From positions 1 through 64,000 of the forward strand of contig NZ_JACHXP010000019.1 in the NCBI RefSeq assembly GCF_014192215.1: a stretch of 64,000 bases of DNA. The letters are read 5' to 3'. The DNA comes from Halomonas cerina. GTDB taxonomy: Bacteria; Pseudomonadota; Gammaproteobacteria; Pseudomonadales; Halomonadaceae. A model generated the notes under the pieces. It was not told where the DNA came from. It saw only the letters and a list, made by a program, of their open reading frames with translations, and searched no databases. The position numbers and the translations under genes were made by a program. Positions within the stretch are counted from its first letter, which is position 1; every line of letters starts with the position of its first letter. Below, one piece after another: positions 35,785 to 45,068 of the stretch.

Positions 35785-36990
35785 CTAGACGACGTGTCGC
35801 TGCTTCAGCTCATTGATCCGTGCGGGAGAGAGGCCCAGCTCCGCCAGAATTCGGTCCGTATGCTCCCCCTTCTCGGGGGCCGGCCTGGCCTGCTCCGGAC
35901 GCGGGAAGCGGGACATCCGGATGGGCGAGTTGACGACCTCCAGGGTGCCGCGCTCGGGGTGGACGATATCCCAGGTCACATCCAGGTGCTGGACCTGCTC
36001 GTCCTCGAACATCCTGTCGATGGTGTAGATGGGGCCGCAGGGCACGCCCGCCTCATTGAGGGCATCGATCCACTCGGCGGTGGTGCGCTGACGGAACAGC
36101 TCGCCGATCGCCTCGTTGACCCGGTCACGGTTCTTGACCCGCATGGCGTCGGTCTCGAGCCCCGGCTCCTCGACCAGTTCCGGCACCCCCAGCACATTGC
36201 ACAGGCGGATCCACATGGTCTGGCCGATGGCGGCGAGGTTCAGGTAGCCGTCACGGGTGGCATAAACCCCGGTGGGCACGGTGATGGGGTGTTCGTTACC
36301 GTTCTGGCCGGAGACGTGGCCATCGATCAGCCACTTGGCCGCCTGGAAGTCGAGCATGGCGATCTGGGACTCCAGCAGGTTGGTGTGCACCCACTGACCT
36401 TCCCCGGACACCTCTCGCTCGAGCAGTGCCACCAGGATGCCCTGGGCACAGAAGTGGCCGGCGGCGAGGTCGGCCAGCGGAATGCCGACGCGCATGGGGC
36501 CGCGGCCCGGTTCGCCGGTGATTGACATCAGGCCGCCCATCCCCTGGGCGATGGAGTCGAAACCCGGCCGCTTGCTATAGGGGCCGTCCTGGCCGAAGCC
36601 GGAAATGCTGGCGTAGACCAGGCGGGGATTGATCGCCTTCAGCGCCTCGTAGTCGATGCCCAGCTTGTACTTGACGTCGGGACGGTAGTTCTCGATGAAC
36701 ACATCCGCCTCGCGGATCAAATCATTGAAGATTGCCTTGCCCTCCTCGGTCTTGAGGTTGAGGGTCAGGCTCTCCTTGTTACGATGCAGGTTCTCGAAAT
36801 CCGCCCGGTCATGGTCCCGTGCACCGATCATGTCGTCGCCGCCGGGCGCCCCGGCCGGGATCTCGACCTTGATCACCCGGGCTCCCATGTCGGCGAAAAG
36901 ACGAATGGCGGTGGGGCCCGCCCGTACGCGGCTGGCATCAATCACGGTGAAGCGCGAGAGAGGGCCGCTATGATTGTTGGTGTTCAGCAT
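35785..36990 (-). CDS. CaiB/BaiF family (class III) CoA-transferase
   Basis: This 401-aa class III CoA-transferase has the opening FTVIDASRVRAGPTAIRLFADMGARVIKVEIP. FHRNKESLTLNLKTEEGKAIFNDLIREADVFIENYRPDV carries the family's catalytic Asp (READVFIENYRP). FDSIAQGMGGLMSITGEPG and KRPGFDS complete the fold. It would move CoA from an acyl donor such as succinyl-CoA to an aromatic or side-chain acid. The same operon also has a CoA ligase, giving two entry routes or one entry and one exit. Strong GGAG ahead of the ATG. Confidence 0.87.
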   Translation of the reverse strand: MLNTNNHSGPLSRFTVIDASRVRAGPTAIRLFADMGARVIKVEIPAGAPGGDDMIGARDHDRADFENLHRNKESLTLNLKTEEGKAIFNDLIREADVFIENYRPDVKYKLGIDYEALKAINPRLVYASISGFGQDGPYSKRPGFDSIAQGMGGLMSITGEPGRGPMRVGIPLADLAAGHFCAQGILVALLEREVSGEGQWVHTNLLESQIAMLDFQAAKWLIDGHVSGQNGNEHPITVPTGVYATRDGYLNLAAIGQTMWIRLCNVLGVPELVEEPGLETDAMRVKNRDRVNEAIGELFRQRTTAEWIDALNEAGVPCGPIYTIDRMFEDEQVQHLDVTWDIVHPERGTLEVVNSPIRMSRFPRPEQARPAPEKGEHTDRILAELGLSPARINELKQRHVV

Positions 36991-37032
36991 GTCATGGCTC
37001 CACGTAGGGTCACGAAGTTGATGCCGCTGCTA

Positions 37033-37434
37033 TCACGCCGGGATGAACAGCGGCAGCGTGGGCCCATCTTCTTTGAGTCGACGGAAGACGGCGCGGACCG
37101 GCTGGCCGATGGACAGGCGCTGCGGATCGGCATCGACGATGTTGCTCATCAGGGTCACGCCCTCCTCCAGGCGCACGAAGGCGATGGTGTGGCCAGGCTC
37201 ACCCTTGCGCATTAGAGTGCTGTAGGAGTAGACCTCCCCGCGTCCGCTGACCGCCTTCCATTCGACGCGGTCGCTCAAACAGTGCGGGCAGACCATGCGT
37301 GGATAGAAGTGTGGCTCGCCGCAGTCCCGACACTCCTTGATCAACAGCTCCTCACGCTCGGTGGCGGCCCAGAAGGCCTCCACGTCCATCTGCGGCGAAC
37401 GCGGTTCGGGTCTTGCTTGCTTGACGTCTGCCAT
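37033..37434 (-). CDS. DUF35 Zn-ribbon/OB-fold partner of thiolase
   Basis: A 133-aa protein with an N-terminal rubredoxin-like zinc ribbon (CRDCGEPHFYPRMVCPHC, two CxxC pairs) and an OB fold (GRGEVYSYSTLMRKGEPGHTIAFVRLEEGVTLMSNIVD). DUF35 proteins bind acyl-CoA and pair with SCP2-type thiolases, as in steroid and HMG-CoA enzymes. It begins next to the thiolase stop (TGACATG), which implies a 1:1 complex. Strong RBS GGGAGGGAGTG. Confidence 0.87.
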   Translation of the reverse strand: MADVKQARPEPRSPQMDVEAFWAATEREELLIKECRDCGEPHFYPRMVCPHCLSDRVEWKAVSGRGEVYSYSTLMRKGEPGHTIAFVRLEEGVTLMSNIVDADPQRLSIGQPVRAVFRRLKEDGPTLPLFIPA

Positions 37435-37435
37435 G

Positions 37436-38599
37436 TCACTCCCTCCCCAGGATGATGGTGCCGGCGGTGTGGCGGGAGGCCAGCGCCCCGCCGATACCGC
37501 TGGCAATGGCCAGGTCACAACCGGGTACCTGAACGGCCGGTGCGGCTTCCCCACGCAGTTGACGAACGGCCTCGATGACCTTGGTCATGCCGCCACGGTT
37601 GGCCGGATGGTTGTTGCACAGGCCACCGCCATCGGTATTGAAGGGCAGCGTGCCATGGCCGGCGATCAGGTTGCCGTCGGCCACGAAGCGACCGCCCTCT
37701 CCCTTCCGGCAGAAGCCCAGGTCCTCGAGCTGCATCAGCACGGTGATGGTGAAGCTGTCGTAGAGGGAGGCATATTTGATATCCGCGGGCGAGACACCGG
37801 CCATCTCGAAGGCCGCCGGCCCAGACCAGACAGCTGCTGAGTAGGTCAGGTCGATCTGCCCGGCCTGGCCATCCTTCTGGGCCTCGCCGGCACCAAGGAG
37901 CTTCACCTTGGGGCGATTGAGCTGAGCGGCGATCTCGGGGCGCGCCACGATCACGGCCCCGCCGCCATCGCTCATCACGCAGCAATCCAGGCGATGCAAT
38001 GGATCGGAGATCATCGGCGAGTTGACCACCTCCTCCACGGTCACCGGCTTCTGCAGCATGGCATGGGGGTTATGCTGAGCATGCTGGGAGGCCGCCACCT
38101 TGATACAGGCCAGTTGCTCACTGGTGGTGCCGAACTCATGCATATGGCGGCGTGCCACCATGGCATAGAGGTTCTGGGTCGCCGGCCCGAAGGGCAGCTC
38201 GAAGGGCAGGTCCGGGGCATCCGGATCGGGGGCCTTGAGCGCCAGGGAGGCACCGGCGGCCCGCGGGCGACCGGCCAGGGTCACCAGGGCGATATTGCAG
38301 CGCCCCGCGGCAATGGCTTCGGCGGCGTGGGCCACATGCAGGATGGGTGCCGAGCCACCGCACTCGGTAGTGTCCACGTGCCGCACGTTCAGGCCCAGGT
38401 ACTCGACCATGCTGGTGGCACCGAGCCCCGGCGCGTCTCCGGCACAGAAGTAGCCGTCGATATCCGACTTGCTCAGACCTGCATCCTCCAGGGCGCCCTT
38501 GGCCACTTCGGAGTGGAGACGCGCTACCGAAATATCGTCGGCGCGACGGGTCGGGTGTTCATAGGCCCCGACGAGGTATGCCTTGCCCTTGAGACTCAT
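37436..38599 (-). CDS. SCP2/lipid-transfer-type thiolase
   Basis: This 387-aa thiolase-fold protein belongs to the non-canonical SCP2/Ltp group. VDTTECGGSAPILHVAHAAEAIAAG holds the likely nucleophilic Cys, YDSFTITVLMQLEDLGFC the second segment, and NTDGGGLCNNHPANRGGMTKVIEAVRQLRGEA the His-containing motif. With its DUF35 partner it would cleave a 3-oxoacyl-CoA, or a 3-hydroxyacyl-CoA by retro-aldol, at the end of side-chain shortening. It overlaps the MaoC gene by ATGA. Confidence 0.83.
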   Translation of the reverse strand: MSLKGKAYLVGAYEHPTRRADDISVARLHSEVAKGALEDAGLSKSDIDGYFCAGDAPGLGATSMVEYLGLNVRHVDTTECGGSAPILHVAHAAEAIAAGRCNIALVTLAGRPRAAGASLALKAPDPDAPDLPFELPFGPATQNLYAMVARRHMHEFGTTSEQLACIKVAASQHAQHNPHAMLQKPVTVEEVVNSPMISDPLHRLDCCVMSDGGGAVIVARPEIAAQLNRPKVKLLGAGEAQKDGQAGQIDLTYSAAVWSGPAAFEMAGVSPADIKYASLYDSFTITVLMQLEDLGFCRKGEGGRFVADGNLIAGHGTLPFNTDGGGLCNNHPANRGGMTKVIEAVRQLRGEAAPAVQVPGCDLAIASGIGGALASRHTAGTIILGRE

Positions 38600-39456
38600 G
38601 ATGTCACCACCGCATAGCCGTTGTTGAGAACCACCGCATCGCGCTCGGCGACGAAGGCGCGAAAGGAGATTTCATTATCCTGTTTCCAGGCTTCGACGGT
38701 CAGCGTCTCGCCGGGGAAGAAGGGGGCCGAGAAGCGCGCGTTATACTCCTTGAGCCGGGCCGGATTCCCATCGGCAAACTCGTTGATCAGTAGGTTGGCG
38801 GCGACTCCATAGGTGGCCAGACCGTGCAGGATCGGGCGCGGAAACTTGGCGCTGCGGGCGATTTCCGGTGAGGCGTGGATGGGGTTGCGATCCCCATTGA
38901 GGCGATACAGCAGCGCCATCTGCGGCGAGGTGGTGGCTTCCAGACGATATTCCGCGGCGCCTTCCGGCAGCGGGTGGGGCTCGATCATCGGGCCACTTGG
39001 GCCACCGAAGCCGCCATCGGCCCGGGCAAAGGCGGTGCCACTGACCGTGGCCAGCAGTTCGCCGCTTTCGTCGTCGTGGATATCGCGGCTGAGGTACAAA
39101 AGGGCACCACGCCCTTCGCCCTTGTCGATGACCTCATCGACCTGGGTCACCGCACGCAGGGTGCCGGTGGGGGGCAGCGGCTGGTGGATCTTCAGGCGCT
39201 GCTCGCTGTGGACCATCATCCGGTAGTTGAGGCCTGCCTCGGGATGCACCGCCCAGCCCTGGGGCGAGCAGAGCACCACTGGCATGGTGGGGAAGGCCTT
39301 GAGTCCCTCTTCATAGACGTACTGGAGCTGTTTGGGATCCTCGGGATCCATGCCCAGCCCCAGGCTCAGGGCAAACAGCATGGTGTCCTTGTCCGTGTAG
39401 CGCTGAACTACCGGCTCCATCTCCCAGTTGATCAGGAAGTCGCGATTGATCGGCAT
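38596..39456 (-). CDS. MaoC-family double-hotdog enoyl-CoA hydratase
   Basis: A 286-aa protein of the 2-enoyl-CoA hydratase 2 type, with two hotdog halves. The second carries LYRLNGDRNPIHASPEIARSAKFPRPILHGLATYGVA, with the Asp and His (DRNPIH) of the hydratase 2 motif. It gives (R)- or alternative-stereochemistry 3-hydroxyacyl-CoA, used by the SDR encoded just upstream. The ATG at 39456 was chosen since MPINRDFLINW aligns with family starts. Confidence 0.85.
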   Translation of the reverse strand: MPINRDFLINWEMEPVVQRYTDKDTMLFALSLGLGMDPEDPKQLQYVYEEGLKAFPTMPVVLCSPQGWAVHPEAGLNYRMMVHSEQRLKIHQPLPPTGTLRAVTQVDEVIDKGEGRGALLYLSRDIHDDESGELLATVSGTAFARADGGFGGPSGPMIEPHPLPEGAAEYRLEATTSPQMALLYRLNGDRNPIHASPEIARSAKFPRPILHGLATYGVAANLLINEFADGNPARLKEYNARFSAPFFPGETLTVEAWKQDNEISFRAFVAERDAVVLNNGYAVVTS

Positions 39457-39516
39457 GGTGTTGTCCTTGTCGTGTCGTTCCGAATCGAGCGAGGGCCTGG
39501 CCCTCGCCCACCTCAT

Positions 39517-40464
39517 TTACATGGAGTCCCAGGCGAAGTACTCCCCGCCGTCCAGCGGCGTGAAGAAGCGCTTCATGGAGGGCATGGCGCTGTCGTGGAT
39601 GGCTTCCTGAGTCCAGCCGTCGCCGTAGGCCACGGAACGAATCGGGCGAATCTGATTGAACAGCATCAACTCGTTGCGGCGTACCCCGAAGATCTGGCCG
39701 GTGATGCCCTCGGCGAGGTCAGAAAGCAGGTAGGCGATCAGCGGCGCTACCTTCTCGGGCGTATTGAGCTTGGCCTTGGCGAGCCGCGCCTTCTGCTCCG
39801 GGGTCTCGGCCACGATGTTGTCGAGCATGCGGGTAAAGGCAGAGGGAGAGACGGTGTTGGAACGCACGCCGGCGCGCTTCATGTCCAGGGCAATGGCCTT
39901 GGAGAGCCCAATGATCCCGGACTTGGCGGCCCCGTAGTTGGCCTGCCCCAGCATGCCGACCACGCCGGTCGGCGACGTCATGTGCACGAAGGCGCCGGAG
40001 CCCTGGGCCTTGAAGTGTTGCGCCGCGGCGATGGAGGTGTAGAAGGAGCCGTTGAGATGGGTGTCGATGACCAGCTTCCAGTCATCCAGGCTCATCTTGT
40101 GGAAGATCTTGTCGCGCAGCACGCCGGCGTTGTTGACCACCCCGTCGATACGCCCCCAGGTTTCTACCCCCAGATCCACCATGCGCTGGGCGCCTTCGGG
40201 ATCGGACACGCTATCCTGGTTGGCCACGGCCTGGCCGCCGGCTTCCTTGATCTCGTTGACCACCTTCTCGGCGGGGCTGCTCTCTTCCTTGTCGCCGGTC
40301 AGGCTGGTGCCGAAGTCGTTGACCACCACCCTGGCGCCCTGGGCGGCACAATAGTGGGCGATGGCGCGGCCGATGCCGTTGCCGGCACCGGTCACCAGGA
40401 TCACCTTGTCCTGGAGAGTGTTCTTGAGGTTGCCGTCGAGAGATTCGGTAGTGAAGTTACTCAT
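39517..40464 (-). CDS. SDR-family 3-hydroxyacyl-CoA dehydrogenase (MFE-2-like)
   Basis: This 315-aa short-chain dehydrogenase has VTGAGNGIGRAIAHYCAAQGARVVVNDFG, VNNAGVLRDKIFHKMSLDDW, the Ser in MTSPTGVVGMLGQ and YGAAK. It is the type seen in multifunctional enzyme 2 of peroxisomal beta-oxidation, which works with MaoC hydratases, and the MaoC gene follows here. C-terminal residues PSMKRFFTPLDGGEYFAWDSM are an extra tail. It would form the 3-oxoacyl-CoA for the thiolase. Confidence 0.85.
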   Translation of the reverse strand: MSNFTTESLDGNLKNTLQDKVILVTGAGNGIGRAIAHYCAAQGARVVVNDFGTSLTGDKEESSPAEKVVNEIKEAGGQAVANQDSVSDPEGAQRMVDLGVETWGRIDGVVNNAGVLRDKIFHKMSLDDWKLVIDTHLNGSFYTSIAAAQHFKAQGSGAFVHMTSPTGVVGMLGQANYGAAKSGIIGLSKAIALDMKRAGVRSNTVSPSAFTRMLDNIVAETPEQKARLAKAKLNTPEKVAPLIAYLLSDLAEGITGQIFGVRRNELMLFNQIRPIRSVAYGDGWTQEAIHDSAMPSMKRFFTPLDGGEYFAWDSM

Positions 40465-40505
40465 GTTTTGACTCCTTGCCCGTGCTTAAAGGGATGTGGT
40501 GAGGA

Positions 40506-41633
40506 TTACGCCGCCGCAGCGGTGCTTTTTTCGAAGGTTTCCAGTTGATACGAGATGTCACCAAACAGACGCTCCGCCACCATCAGTCGCTTGACGTAGT
40601 GGCCTATCTGGCACTCATCGGTCATGCCCATGGCGCCGTGCATCTGGATCGCCTCCTTGGCAATCAGGCGGGCAGCCTTGCCGACCGTCACTCGGGCGGC
40701 GGCGACCAGCCGGGTGCGCCTGGCCGACTCGGCCTCGTCCACCGCCATGGCCGCTACCGCCGACATGGAGCGCGACTGCTCGAGGGCGATCACCATGTCT
40801 ACCAGGCGATGCTGAAGGGCCTGGAACCGGCCCAGAGGCTTGCCGAACTGTTGGCGTACCTTGAGAAATTCACGGGTCTGTTCCACCAGCTCGGTCATGG
40901 CCCCCACGGACTCGGCGCATAGCGCCGCCGAGGCCCGATCCCGCACCGCCTGCAGGGCCCGCTCGGCTGCCTCGCCCTCCGCCAGCAGCGAGTCAGCGGA
41001 GATGGCCACTTCATCGAAGCGCAGCGTGGCGATCTCCCGGGCATCCAGGGTGGTGCCGGCGATCCGGGTCAGTCCCGCGGCATTGGCGGGCACCACCAGC
41101 AGCTGCAGGATGCCCTCGTGCTGGGCGGCGACCACGAAGGCATCGGCATCAGGGCCATCCAACACCAGGCTCTTTTCGCCACTGAGGCGATAGCCCTCCC
41201 CCTCGCGGGTCAGGTGACACGCCATCCCGGCGCCCTGGTAGGCATATCGAGCCTGAGGCTCGTCCAGGGCCAGTGCCACGCGAAGCTGCCCCATGGCGAT
41301 GGGCGCCAGCCACTGGTCCTGCTGCTTGGCAGTCCCCAAGGCCTGTATAAGGCTTGCTGATATAACAGCCGTGGAAAGATAGGGCTCCGGACTCAAGGCA
41401 CGTCCCAGCTCTTCAAGCACCCCCATCTGCTCCACCATGCCTTGGGCGCTACCGCCACACGCCTCGCTCACGGTCAGGCCGGTCAACCCCAGCTCGGCCA
41501 TCATTCCCCAGCGCTTACTGCGCCTGTCGGCGGTTACCCGCTGTCCGCGCCTTTCCAGCGGATATTCGCCATCGCAGAAGCGTCTCACCGCGTCCCGCAG
41601 CTGTTGCTGCTCATCACTGATCGAAAAATCCAT
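40506..41633 (-). CDS. Acyl-CoA dehydrogenase, second subunit of a probable heteromer
   Basis: A 375-aa acyl-CoA dehydrogenase beginning MDFSISDEQQQLRDAVRRFCDGEYPLERRG, with MHGAMGMTDECQIGHYVKRLMVAERLFGD at the C-terminus. The mid-region substrate/FAD loop is degenerate (ALDEPQARYAYQGAGMACHL instead of TEPxAGSD). This pattern is typical of paired acyl-CoA dehydrogenases (FadE/IpdE pairs) that form alpha2beta2 enzymes for bulky ring-bearing substrates. It ends with a short Ala tail. Confidence 0.82.
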   Translation of the reverse strand: MDFSISDEQQQLRDAVRRFCDGEYPLERRGQRVTADRRSKRWGMMAELGLTGLTVSEACGGSAQGMVEQMGVLEELGRALSPEPYLSTAVISASLIQALGTAKQQDQWLAPIAMGQLRVALALDEPQARYAYQGAGMACHLTREGEGYRLSGEKSLVLDGPDADAFVVAAQHEGILQLLVVPANAAGLTRIAGTTLDAREIATLRFDEVAISADSLLAEGEAAERALQAVRDRASAALCAESVGAMTELVEQTREFLKVRQQFGKPLGRFQALQHRLVDMVIALEQSRSMSAVAAMAVDEAESARRTRLVAAARVTVGKAARLIAKEAIQMHGAMGMTDECQIGHYVKRLMVAERLFGDISYQLETFEKSTAAAA

Positions 41634-41642
41634 GGTCGTCTC

Positions 41643-42824
41643 CTAGCCGCGCAGCAGCATCTGGGCGGTGACATTGCGCTGCACCTCGTTGGTGCCGCCG
41701 TAGATGGATAACTTGCGTGAATCCAGGTAGTTGGCCGCCAGGGAGGCCCGCTCGTCATCGCCGATCAGCGGATCTTCGCCCTCCAGGAACATGGCCTCCT
41801 CCGAGAAGGGAATGGCCGCGGGTCCGGCCACCTCGTAGAGCAGCTCGAAGATGGCCTGGCGCAGTTCGGTGCCGCGCACCTTGAGCATCGAGGCCTCGGC
41901 CCCCGGCGCACTGAAGATCTGGTTCTCGCCGAGAATGCGCAACCCGGTGGCCTCCAGCGCGAGCAGTTCGATCTCCAGTTCGGTGACCCGACGCTGGATA
42001 TGGAGATCGGCGGCCAGGCCCTGCTCGGCCAGCAGCCGCTTGACCCGCAGCAATTGCTGCTTGGAGGCCCCGATGCCGGCGATCCCGGTGCGCTCGTGGC
42101 CCAGCAGGTACTTGGCATAGGTCCAGCCCTTGTTCTCCTCGCCAACCAAGTTCTCTACCGGCACCCGCACGTTGTCCAGGAAGACCTCGTTGAGGTCATT
42201 GCCCCCTTCATAGAGCTTGATCGGCCGCACTTCGATACCGGGAGTGCCCAGGTCCATGAGCAGGAAGGAGATGCCCTCTTGAGGCTTGGCGTCCTTGTCG
42301 GTCTTGACCAGGCAGAACAACTTGTCGCAGAAGTGGGCGTAGGAGGTCCAGATCTTGTGGCCATTGACGATGTAGTGGTTACCCTCTCGCACGGCAGTGG
42401 TGCGCATGGAGGCCAGATCGGAGCCGGCCCCCGGCTCAGAGAAGCCCTGGGCCCACCAGCTCTCGCTTCGCCGAATGGCCGGCAGATATTTCTCCTTCTG
42501 CTCGGGGGTGCCGAAGGCGATCAGCACCGGCCCCAGCATGTTGATACCGCTGGCGATGATGCGAGGTGCGCCACCCAGCAGGGTCTCCTCATCGAACAGG
42601 TACTTCTGGATCGGGGTCCAGCCGGGCCCGCCATGGTCTTCCGGCCAGCCCGGGGTGATCCAGCCCTTCTCGTAGAGCTTGGTGTACCAGGCCACATAGT
42701 CGGCCTTCTCGAGACGCAGGCCGCGCTCCACCTTGGCCTTGATGGCGGGATCCAGCTCCGCCTCGACGAACGCCCGGACCTCCTGGCGGAAGGCCTCTTC
42801 TTCCGGTGTAAATTCCAGTCTCAT
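41643..42824 (-). CDS. Acyl-CoA dehydrogenase, first subunit of a probable heteromer
   Basis: This 393-aa acyl-CoA dehydrogenase has FSEPGAGSDLASMRTTA, HKIWTSYAHFCDKLFCLVKTD and YGGTNEVQRNVTAQMLLRG. In the last motif the residue that is the catalytic Glu of medium-chain enzymes (YEGT) is Gly, as in other heteromeric ring-substrate dehydrogenases. The second subunit is encoded nine bases downstream. The pair likely oxidises the side chain of an aromatic acyl-CoA; electrons may go to the EtfBA at 16427-18126. Confidence 0.84.
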   Translation of the reverse strand: MRLEFTPEEEAFRQEVRAFVEAELDPAIKAKVERGLRLEKADYVAWYTKLYEKGWITPGWPEDHGGPGWTPIQKYLFDEETLLGGAPRIIASGINMLGPVLIAFGTPEQKEKYLPAIRRSESWWAQGFSEPGAGSDLASMRTTAVREGNHYIVNGHKIWTSYAHFCDKLFCLVKTDKDAKPQEGISFLLMDLGTPGIEVRPIKLYEGGNDLNEVFLDNVRVPVENLVGEENKGWTYAKYLLGHERTGIAGIGASKQQLLRVKRLLAEQGLAADLHIQRRVTELEIELLALEATGLRILGENQIFSAPGAEASMLKVRGTELRQAIFELLYEVAGPAAIPFSEEAMFLEGEDPLIGDDERASLAANYLDSRKLSIYGGTNEVQRNVTAQMLLRG

Positions 42825-42837
42825 GATTCGTTCTCGC

Positions 42838-44997
42838 CTAGTTGTGTTGCGGGCTGGTCACGACCAGTGCGTCCAGGGCCACGACGCCTTCGGGATAGGC
42901 CACCAGTGGATTGATATCGACCTCCTCGACCTCCGGACAGCTCAGCATGATCTCACCCACCCGGGCGACCACCTCGGCGATGGCGGGGATATCCACCGGC
43001 TCGCTACCCCGCAAGCCGGTCAGCAGGGCGGCCCCCTTAAGGGCGAGGATCTCCTGCGAGATCGCTTCCTGCGGCGCATCAGCAGGCAGCAGACGCACAT
43101 CCTTGAGCGCCTCGATCCACACACCTCCCAGGCCGACCATCACCACCGGCCCCCACTGAGGGTCACGGCGTGCACCGACGATCAGCTCGACGCCGCTGCG
43201 CCCCATGGCCTCCACCAGCACCCCATCCAAGGTCAGCTCGGGCCGAGCCGACGCCACCGCCGACTGCAGACGCTCCCAGCCGCCACGCAGCGCCTGCTCA
43301 TCGGCCAGGCCTACCACCACACCGCCGGCATCGGACTTGTGAGGAAGATCGGCGGACTGTGCCTTGAGCACCACGGGATAGCCGACCTGATTGGCGATCG
43401 CCACGGCCTCGTCGGCGCTCGTGGCCAGCCGCCCTGCCGGAAAGGCGATCCCCATATCGGCAAGCCACTCCTTGCAGCGATACTCGGCATGCAGCCCGCT
43501 ACCGGGCAGCGCGGGGAGCCGGCGCTCGCTCGACTCGACACGCTGGCGCCGCAGGCTGCGGCCATACTGCTCCACCCGGGTGAAGGCGCGTACCGCACGA
43601 TCCACAGAGCGAAAGAAGGGCACGCCGCTCTCCGCGATGGCCTGGCGAAACTCCGGGATCAGCTCGGTCTGGTCGCCGAGGATGATCAGCGCCGCCGGCT
43701 TGGTGCACTGGGCGATGGCGGGCACCAGATGACGAGCCTTGTCAAGCTGACCGACTCTGGGCCCCCCCATCATCGCCACCATGACGCCGCCGATCCCCTC
43801 ATCATCTGCCACCACCTTGCACAGCCGGGTGTAGGCTTCCGGGTCCTTGGCGCTGATGGTGGTGAAGTCCAGCGGATTCTCCGCCACGGCATAGGAGGGC
43901 AGAATGGCTTCGAGACCCGACACGGTGGCGTCGGTAAAGGCCGGGAAGGTCAGGCCGATATCCTCGCCCAGATCCAGGGCGCAGTTCTTGATCGCCCCGG
44001 AGTTGGTCAGCAGCGCCGGCGGCGCCGCTGGCGGCACGGGAAACTTGTGCAGGATGGTGGTCACGTCAAACAGCTCATCCAGGGTATCGACCAGCAACAC
44101 CCCTTCGGCACGCAGCCGCACGCAGGCCGCCGCATGGTTGCCGGCCAGGGCACCGGTGTGGGACTGCACTGCATCCCTGGCGCGAGCGCTGCGCCCGGGC
44201 ATCAGCATCACGACGGGCTTGCCGGCCTGACGGGCCCGGGCCACCTGCGCCAGGAACAGCTCCGGATAGCGCACCTGCTCTACATAGAGGGCTATGACCC
44301 CGACACGCGGCTCATCGACCAGGTAAGCCAAGTGATCCTCGATGCTCAGCACTGCCTCGTTCCCGGTGGAGATGGCATGCATGACCGGCAGGCCGTTGGC
44401 GATCAGTGCATCGCGCAGGTTGTTGGACATGGCGCCGCTCTGGGCGATGACGGCAACGCCGGGGCGAGTCTCCTGACGCAGCCTGGCACTGTCATCCGAT
44501 CCCAGCATCTGCGGCTCGAAGGTCAGCGGAACCCCATCGACCAAGTTGCTGAGCCCCATGCAGTTGGGCCCCACCACCATCACACCGCCCTCCGCGGCGA
44601 CCCGGGAGAGCTCCGCCTGCTGACGCTCTCCCTCCTCGCCGGCCTCGGAGAAACCAGAGGCGAACACCACCGCCGCCCCGATGCCGCGCCGTCCGCAGGC
44701 TCGCACCGACTCGATGACTGCCGAGGCCGGCACCGTCAGCACCGCTACATCGACACCCTCCGGCAAGTCGTCGATGGAGGCGACACAGGCGCGCGCCTTC
44801 ACCTCGACGGAAGATCGGCTGACCAGGTGAAGCTGGCCGGCGTAGTCGAAGCTCTCGAGGTTGGAGAGCACGAAGTTGCCGAAGGAGCGCTCACTGTCGG
44901 ATACCCCCACTACCGCGATGGATCGGGGATGGAGCAGGCGACTGACGTCATGGAGCTGCCGCTCTCCATACCCATGTAGGATTGGCGTGATACGCAT
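42838..44997 (-). CDS. ADP-forming acyl-CoA synthetase (NDP-forming ligase family)
   Basis: A 719-aa fusion of a CoA-binding domain (LLHPRSIAVVGVSDSERSFGNFVLSNL), a succinyl-CoA-ligase-like flavodoxin domain (GVAVIAQSGAMSNNLRDALIANGLPV and SHTGALAGNHAA) and a C-terminal ATP-grasp domain (PVVLKAQSADLPHKSDAGGVVVGL, VVMVGLGGVWIEALKDV). Such enzymes activate carboxylic acids, including aryl acids, by a phospho-enzyme route. Here it would load the side-chain acid of the aromatic substrate onto CoA for the beta-oxidation genes that follow. The ATG at 44997 follows the Rieske oxygenase stop by about 70 bases. Confidence 0.83.
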   Translation of the reverse strand: MRITPILHGYGERQLHDVSRLLHPRSIAVVGVSDSERSFGNFVLSNLESFDYAGQLHLVSRSSVEVKARACVASIDDLPEGVDVAVLTVPASAVIESVRACGRRGIGAAVVFASGFSEAGEEGERQQAELSRVAAEGGVMVVGPNCMGLSNLVDGVPLTFEPQMLGSDDSARLRQETRPGVAVIAQSGAMSNNLRDALIANGLPVMHAISTGNEAVLSIEDHLAYLVDEPRVGVIALYVEQVRYPELFLAQVARARQAGKPVVMLMPGRSARARDAVQSHTGALAGNHAAACVRLRAEGVLLVDTLDELFDVTTILHKFPVPPAAPPALLTNSGAIKNCALDLGEDIGLTFPAFTDATVSGLEAILPSYAVAENPLDFTTISAKDPEAYTRLCKVVADDEGIGGVMVAMMGGPRVGQLDKARHLVPAIAQCTKPAALIILGDQTELIPEFRQAIAESGVPFFRSVDRAVRAFTRVEQYGRSLRRQRVESSERRLPALPGSGLHAEYRCKEWLADMGIAFPAGRLATSADEAVAIANQVGYPVVLKAQSADLPHKSDAGGVVVGLADEQALRGGWERLQSAVASARPELTLDGVLVEAMGRSGVELIVGARRDPQWGPVVMVGLGGVWIEALKDVRLLPADAPQEAISQEILALKGAALLTGLRGSEPVDIPAIAEVVARVGEIMLSCPEVEEVDINPLVAYPEGVVALDALVVTSPQHN

Positions 44998-45068
44998 CGT
45001 ATTGTTATCTCCTGTGATCCGGCCAACTGCATGGGTCGGCCGGCGTAGATCCACCACGTCTGGGCCCG